Positions 59,225 through 64,000 of a stretch of 64,000 nucleotides of DNA are shown piece after piece. The position numbers were made by a program, and so were the translations under genes. Under the pieces are notes generated by a model that searched no databases, was not told the origin of the DNA, and saw only the letters and a program-made list of their open reading frames with translations. This DNA is from Thermohalobaculum sp050043005 (lineage in GTDB: Bacteria > Pseudomonadota > Alphaproteobacteria > Rhodobacterales > Rhodobacteraceae). Position 1 is the stretch's first letter. Each line of letters opens with the position of its first letter. The DNA lies in the NCBI GenBank assembly GCA_050043005.1, contig JBHJIZ010000062.1, forward strand, positions 3,849 through 67,848, read 5' to 3'.

Positions 59225-61957
59225 CTATGAGTCCGGTTGGTCAAAACGCAACTTCCGCGCACCGTCACCGATGGTCGCGAACGGCGCCCAGAAATAGGGA
59301 TGTGAGAACTCGCCGCCCTCGATCAGTTTTGCCTGGCTCAGACGCATCGCCTCGGCAATTGACACCGGTTCGTCACTGGACGCGGTCTCGTAGAACAGAA
59401 CCATCAGCTCCTGCGCCGAGATGTCGTCTGCCTGCCATAGGGTCGAGAGTACGTTTCGAGCACCCGCGAAGAAGAAGCTTCTTGCCAGTCCGTTCAAACC
59501 TTCACCACCCGCAGCGTAGAGGCCGTCGGCTGCCAGAAGACCGATCTGATCCGTCACGGCGCCCGCGCCCTGCCCTGTGTTACAGGCAGACATCACAACA
59601 AGATCAGCGTCCAGCTTCAGCTCCAGAATTTCCGATGCCTCGAGCATCGCGTCACCGTCGCTGGCGATCGATGTGATCAATCCGGGTTCCGGAAGGCATT
59701 CTTCGCTGATGCCCAAGACTCCGTGTGTCGCGAAGTGCAGAACACGATAGTCATTAAGTTGCGTTTCCTTGACCCGCGTATCCGTGAAGTCATCCCCAAG
59801 GATCACATCCTCGTCCGCAATTCCAAGAACCGCTTGGACTTTCTTCAACTCATCAAGCGTTCCTTCGAGCTCGCCGATTGTACCGATGCTGCCGACATCT
59901 TCCCGGCAAGTCGGCGCGATCTGACGTTGATCAATGATTCGCGAGATGATGTCCTCGTTCTCGCCAAATTCCCGGAAATCACCGAAGCCAACGAAAGCTT
60001 TCCCGGCGCGGCTCGGCTTCGAGACGCTGCGTCCGAGGAAGAACGATGAGATCGAGACACCGGTGGTCACACCCGTCTCCGCACCCAACCATTTCACTTT
60101 GGAGTAATCGAAATAGGCTTGGTCGACGATCGGGATATCGTCCGTGTATTCCTCGACGATCAGAGTGTTGAACGGCATGCTGAGCAGCGGCCCAGACGGA
60201 ACGACAATCAGGTGATCTGAGTCGATGACGGATTCTTTGACCGGCCCGAACAACGTCTCGAAGAGTTCGTAGTTACCAGCCGGGTCCAGTCGCACAATCG
60301 TATCCAGATCGACCGCCTGGCGGAACTGCTTAACGGCCTCTTCCGCGCCTTCGATGCTCAGATCAACCTCGTATGCCGTGAAGAAGGTATTCGTCACAAC
60401 GCCGACAAGCCCGTTGTTCTCGCCAAGCTGGATGACGGCCATGACCTCACCATCTGCAAGCAGCTTCTGGGCATCCTGAAGATCAATCGTTTCATCAACG
60501 AGTTGGTTGTAGGCCTCCGGATTCTGCAGGGAGTTTCTCGCGTCCACGAGTTCCTTGCTTTTCTCCGAAAGCTTGGACGACAGAACGCGTTTGCGGTGGA
60601 AGTCCGCATTCGGATCGGCCTGCAGCCGGTCGAATTGCGCGCGCAGAACGTTCTCCTGACGCTCGAGGTCTTGGATCAGACGCAGTGTGCGTGCTTCTTC
60701 GCTGTCGCCGCTGGCAAGGCGCGCCGAGAGCTGAGCCACCGTCTGCGCCGTCGCTGACGACCTGACCTTCTGCATCAGGGTGAAGAGTTCTTGCTGCGCT
60801 TCGAGGTCTCCGGTCTGAACGCGCGTCAGGAGCTGACTGATAACCGATTCAACCTGTTTGAATTCCAGCCCTTGATCACTCTCCCGCAGAATCTGCAGTG
60901 CTTTACTATAGGCAGCGCGTGCTTCCGTGCCGTTTCCAGCCTCGATCAGATATTCGCCCTTCCGGAACCAAAGAATGGCTTCCGGTCGCGTGTCAGTCTG
61001 ATACTGGCGCAGCAGCTCAATCGCGCTCGACAGCTCTGCCACTGCCTGTCGCGGGTTCCCTTCGCGTACGAAACGGTCTGCGCGAAGCGACGCAATTTCA
61101 GCGCGCAACCACCGCCCATAGACAATGGGAATCTGTGAGAGCAGATCATTCGCACTGTCCACGTCGGCGTCGATCTCGGCATCAGGACGGTTCTGAGCTC
61201 GTTTCGCGCGCGCGATGATGTAGTGCGCATGCGTGCGTTGCAGATTGAGGCGCTGACGCTCCGTCAACGCTTTGGACTCTCCGTCGAACCGCGCGTCGCC
61301 AACGGTCTGTGAGTTCGCGAGGTCTGCTTCGCGCTGATTCAGAAGCAATGAGCCGTCGTCCTGACGGAGAAGCATGATCCGATCGAAGGACGCCGAGCTT
61401 CCGTCCTCGCGCAACTCGGACAGCAACGCTTCAGTCGCAACCAACGCATCCTGCGCCGAATTAAGCGCCCGGTCGTACTGCTTTTGATTCATCCAGTGCT
61501 GAGCGTAGAAGAGATCTGGCTTCGCCGCTTCAGAAACAGCACCATACTCCTGAACGATGGTTCGGGATCTTGCAAAGAACTCCTCGGCCAGATCGAACTG
61601 GCGCAGGTTCGATTTGTTCAGCGCCAGATGGAGGAGCAGGCTCATGGCTTCGGCCGATTCCTGCTCAACGTTGAACTGGTCCCTGGGCAGCAGTTCGTTC
61701 GCAAGCCGTATAACCTCGCGATAGTTCTGCTCGGCTTCCGAGAACTTCAGCAGTGTATTTCTGGTGTATGCCTGTCGTTCCAGCGTTGTCAGGTTGGATG
61801 CCTTCTCTGCGGTCTCGCGCAGATTGGCGTTTGGTGTGTTCGAGCCATCACCCGATGGCTTCGTGATGCCGCATGATGCGACACCGAGGATGATCGCCGC
61901 GGTTAGGAGCCGTGAGGAAGCCGACCGGAAGATCGCGCTGCTAATGCCTCTCATCAT
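59225..61957 (-). CDS. TPR-containing CHAT-domain protease, lipoprotein
   Basis: I take the ATG at 61957: AGGAGG lies seven bases upstream and the ATG overlaps the preceding stop as ATGA. The 910-residue product has a lipoprotein signal ending LGVASC/G (lipid-modified Cys about 29; no Asp at +2, so outer-membrane sorting is expected). A long TPR-like helical region follows (about 45-430). A C-terminal CHAT caspase-like peptidase completes it, with histidine in VLHFATHGVLG (about 740) and cysteine in VVMSACNTGQGAG (about 790), followed by the conserved GEGLNGLARSFFFAGARNVLSTLWQ-like block (given in part). CHAT proteases cleave specific partners. Coupling to the adhesin gene points to it as substrate or client. 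Confidence 0.9.
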   Translation of the reverse strand: MMRGISSAIFRSASSRLLTAAIILGVASCGITKPSGDGSNTPNANLRETAEKASNLTTLERQAYTRNTLLKFSEAEQNYREVIRLANELLPRDQFNVEQESAEAMSLLLHLALNKSNLRQFDLAEEFFARSRTIVQEYGAVSEAAKPDLFYAQHWMNQKQYDRALNSAQDALVATEALLSELREDGSSASFDRIMLLRQDDGSLLLNQREADLANSQTVGDARFDGESKALTERQRLNLQRTHAHYIIARAKRAQNRPDAEIDADVDSANDLLSQIPIVYGRWLRAEIASLRADRFVREGNPRQAVAELSSAIELLRQYQTDTRPEAILWFRKGEYLIEAGNGTEARAAYSKALQILRESDQGLEFKQVESVISQLLTRVQTGDLEAQQELFTLMQKVRSSATAQTVAQLSARLASGDSEEARTLRLIQDLERQENVLRAQFDRLQADPNADFHRKRVLSSKLSEKSKELVDARNSLQNPEAYNQLVDETIDLQDAQKLLADGEVMAVIQLGENNGLVGVVTNTFFTAYEVDLSIEGAEEAVKQFRQAVDLDTIVRLDPAGNYELFETLFGPVKESVIDSDHLIVVPSGPLLSMPFNTLIVEEYTDDIPIVDQAYFDYSKVKWLGAETGVTTGVSISSFFLGRSVSKPSRAGKAFVGFGDFREFGENEDIISRIIDQRQIAPTCREDVGSIGTIGELEGTLDELKKVQAVLGIADEDVILGDDFTDTRVKETQLNDYRVLHFATHGVLGISEECLPEPGLITSIASDGDAMLEASEILELKLDADLVVMSACNTGQGAGAVTDQIGLLAADGLYAAGGEGLNGLARSFFFAGARNVLSTLWQADDISAQELMVLFYETASSDEPVSIAEAMRLSQAKLIEGGEFSHPYFWAPFATIGDGARKLRFDQPDS

Positions 61958-64000
61958 TCCCATTCCTCCTCATCGCCGCGGTTGGTAAACGGATCGTCCT
62001 CGTCTTCATCAGGATCGACGAACACGATACCAAGGAACTGCCCCGTTTCGAACTGCAGGTTCAACGCCAAGGTACCAAGCGGCGTACAAGATGAAACGGT
62101 TCCAATCACACAACCGTTAATCGTGTGATTCTGATTTGGCGTAAACCCGTTAATGATCACCGTTCCAACAGCGGCGTTGACACCGCTCTGCCCGTTGGCC
62201 TCCCCAAAGGTGGCGAACTGGAGCAACGTCCCGCCGTTCTGCACGGTGAGCTCGGTGATGCCTCCGATATTCGTGCCTGCTCCGAAGTTCGAACTGCCGA
62301 TCACCGAGGACGTGTTTTGAGTGTTGAAGGTTACGGTCGAACCATCGACGATCAGTGCCAGGTTGCCAGAGATATCCATCAAGACCTCGTCGCCATTCAA
62401 CGTGCCGATGAAGTTGATCGGATCGAACGCGAGACTCCCAACTTGGTTCAACATGTTGGCTTCGCCGACTGCGAAATCGGTCGCGCCGCCACCAAGGCGG
62501 AACAGCGTCGTTGCATCTCCGACATTGAAATCAAGCAACCCTGCATCCGGAATCAAGCCGTTCGCTGGAGTCTCGACAAGCAGATCTTGCCCGATATGAA
62601 TCTCGACGCTGGTATCAACCGCGGAAGCAGCCGATGCGCTGGAAGATCCAAGTTGCGCGAGATCGGCAGCATCGGCAGCGCTGAAGACCGCTGCGTCAAC
62701 GCCAGCCGTCGTTATGTCAAAGGACCCGCCATTGAACGTCGGCATTCCAACCGTGCCGTTCGGTGCGAGGATTGCAACGCCTCCGCCAGTCGATGTGAGG
62801 AGCGTGTCGCTCGACGCCGTTCGCGTCAGCCCTGAGAAGTCTACGTTGCCCTGGTCTGAGATCAGAACGATGTCGCCGCCACTAGTCAGTTCTGTTCCGA
62901 TGACCAGATCGGCACCCGACCCGATCGCAGCGAAAACTGCATCCCCCCTTGTCGAGGCGCCGGAAACTCTCAGATATCCCTGCCTCAGGGTGACCATGCT
63001 GTTATTCGCGGAGGCCACGTTCACCGCATTACCGAGCGTCTCCAACTGAGTGCGAATATCCCCTCCAGCAGAGAAGACAGTGATGCCCCCAACGTTGACC
63101 TGTTCAAGATTTCCAGCGCTCGCGATCACTTCGTCATTCCGAATGTCACCTCCGGCAATGACCACGAGGTTTCCACTCGCGGTGATCTGACCAAGGGCAA
63201 TCGAACTGCTGTCGACAAGCGTTATGTTCGTGCCCCGTGCGTCGACCTCATGGAACACGTTGCCGCCACTTCCAGTGAATGATGCAAGATCATTCGCGTC
63301 CCGGTCGAAGTTATTGTCAGCGTCATCCAGAACGATGACCGAGTTGCCGGAGTTCGCGTCCAGGCGCGTTCGTCCTTCGACCAAAATGCCGCCATCGCCC
63401 GATGTCGTGCGATCGCCTGCGTCGGTGATGCTGCCGCCGGCGAAGACGACCAAATCACCAGCAGACGCAAGCGTGCCTCCGCCCTGGTCATCGAACGTAC
63501 TGATCGTCGAATCCGCCGCAGAATCGTTGCCGACGCCATCCGTTTGGCCCGGCTCATTCGTTGACACCGTTCCCAGAACAATCGCGGTCGCGTCGAACAA
63601 CGTGATGTCCTCACCAACCGCGTTGACCGCGTCGCCATCGGCATCTTGGTCGAAGTTGTTGTCCACGTCGTCCAAATCAATGTCGAAATGGTTCGTCGAT
63701 GAGGCGTTCCGAGCCGTCAGGCTCGTTGCACCCTCGACCAGCAAGCCGATTCCGTCGGAAGCACTCGTCCCCAAGCCCGCATCCGTGATAGACCCCCCGG
63801 CATTCACCACGAGTTCTCCACGGTTTGTCGCGATCGTCGCGTCCGCCGCACCGTCGTTATCTACGCCGTCCGTCTGCCCCGCCTCGTTCGTCGACACAGC
63901 CCCAAGGACGATCGCGTTCGCGTCCGTCAGCGTGATGTCCTCGCCCGTTGCGTTCACCGTCCCCGTGAAGTCATGCACACCGTTGTCCAGCGCGATGTCG
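61954..64000 (-). CDS. Large repeat-rich adhesin-like (filamentous-haemagglutinin-type) protein, 5' truncated by window edge
   Basis: The frame is open to the window edge, so the N-terminus, with any secretion domain, is missing. About 681 residues are visible. They are Asp/Asn/Gly/Thr/Ser-rich beta-helix-like sequence with repeated phrases such as GEDITLTDANAIVLG, GELVVNAGGSITDAG and the VDNNFDQDADGD type, then SGGDIVLISDQGNVDFSGLT. They end in an acidic tail (DPDEDEDDPFTNRGDEEEWE). This is the pattern of two-partner-secretion or autotransported exoproteins. No cysteine-rich or barrel domain is seen at the C-terminus, favouring two-partner secretion. The stop overlaps the CHAT gene start. 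Confidence 0.75.
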   Translation of the reverse strand, partial: DIALDNGVHDFTGTVNATGEDITLTDANAIVLGAVSTNEAGQTDGVDNDGAADATIATNRGELVVNAGGSITDAGLGTSASDGIGLLVEGATSLTARNASSTNHFDIDLDDVDNNFDQDADGDAVNAVGEDITLFDATAIVLGTVSTNEPGQTDGVGNDSAADSTISTFDDQGGGTLASAGDLVVFAGGSITDAGDRTTSGDGGILVEGRTRLDANSGNSVIVLDDADNNFDRDANDLASFTGSGGNVFHEVDARGTNITLVDSSSIALGQITASGNLVVIAGGDIRNDEVIASAGNLEQVNVGGITVFSAGGDIRTQLETLGNAVNVASANNSMVTLRQGYLRVSGASTRGDAVFAAIGSGADLVIGTELTSGGDIVLISDQGNVDFSGLTRTASSDTLLTSTGGGVAILAPNGTVGMPTFNGGSFDITTAGVDAAVFSAADAADLAQLGSSSASAASAVDTSVEIHIGQDLLVETPANGLIPDAGLLDFNVGDATTLFRLGGGATDFAVGEANMLNQVGSLAFDPINFIGTLNGDEVLMDISGNLALIVDGSTVTFNTQNTSSVIGSSNFGAGTNIGGITELTVQNGGTLLQFATFGEANGQSGVNAAVGTVIINGFTPNQNHTINGCVIGTVSSCTPLGTLALNLQFETGQFLGIVFVDPDEDEDDPFTNRGDEEEWE
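63235..63945 (-). repeat. Two tandem ~110-127-residue repeats in the adhesin-like gene
   Basis: Unit one (63616-63945, 110 codons) and unit two (63235-63615, 127 codons) each start at GEDITLxDAxAIVLG and run through STNExGQTDGV, GGSITDAG, LLVEG/ILVEG and DNNFD. A degenerate third unit starts at 63234 (GTNITLVDSSSIALG). The similarity is also visible at DNA level. Confidence 0.75.

Overview
The window looks like a chromosome segment from a marine alphaproteobacterium of the Rhodobacteraceae (Roseobacter group). Coding regions are GC-rich by eye. Supporting features are the hemC-hemD-mitofilin-hemY block next to tsaD and an EVE-domain gene, RidA and Asd proteins of alphaproteobacterial type, and a type VI secretion (T6SS) locus with a full threonine-phosphorylation module. 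This placement is inference from gene content. No rRNA, CRISPR array or complete insertion sequence was seen. One tRNA, tRNA-Thr(CGT), was found.

Layout, 1-12 kb (accessory metabolism). The region opens with the 3' end of an outer-membrane beta-barrel gene and a convergent LysR regulator. Divergent from LysR are three genes whose products carry signal peptides: an epoxide-hydrolase-like alpha/beta hydrolase that lacks its nucleophile, a SnoaL-like protein, and a two-copy carboxymuconolactone-decarboxylase-like protein with thrombospondin type-3 repeats. Next come an AraC regulator, a Baeyer-Villiger monooxygenase and a beta-lactamase-fold esterase, which together suggest ketone-to-ester-to-acid catabolism. 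Two phage/island-like zinc-ribbon genes then abut the 3' end of tRNA-Thr.

12-22 kb (housekeeping). hemC, hemD, a mitofilin/Mic60-like gene and hemY run on the minus strand. Divergent from them are tsaD, an EVE-domain gene and an Asp/Glu-racemase-superfamily gene. A RidA-family gene, a possible 48-codon gene and an outer-membrane beta-barrel gene follow on the minus strand.

22-33 kb. A four-gene NHLM-type exporter operon (HlyD-like adaptor, C39-peptidase ABC transporter, second ABC transporter, cyclic-nucleotide-binding protein) ends in a clear terminator, and no precursor peptide is visible. After it come a small exported protein coupled to a chemotaxis receptor, a DMT-family permease and asd.

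33-59 kb. A minus-strand T6SS locus reads, in transcription order, tssA, tssB, tssC, hcp, hcp, tagJ, tssE, tssF, tssG, clpV(tssH), a T6SS-linked hypothetical gene, tagH (FHA), tssJ, tssK, tssL, tssM, tagF, pppA, ppkA. All structural parts except VgrG and PAAR are present. The phosphatase pppA carries an in-frame TGA, while the kinase, the FHA protein and a probable phospho-acceptor threonine in TssL are intact. If the stop is real, the post-translational off-switch may be lost. The duplicated hcp genes have their own promoter just below a terminator that ends tssBC.

59-64 kb. Upstream of tssA, on the same strand, lie a TPR/CHAT-protease lipoprotein gene and the 3' part of a large repeat-rich adhesin-like gene. 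The adhesin stop codon overlaps the CHAT start codon, so the two are probably translationally coupled. They may feed transcription into the T6SS locus.
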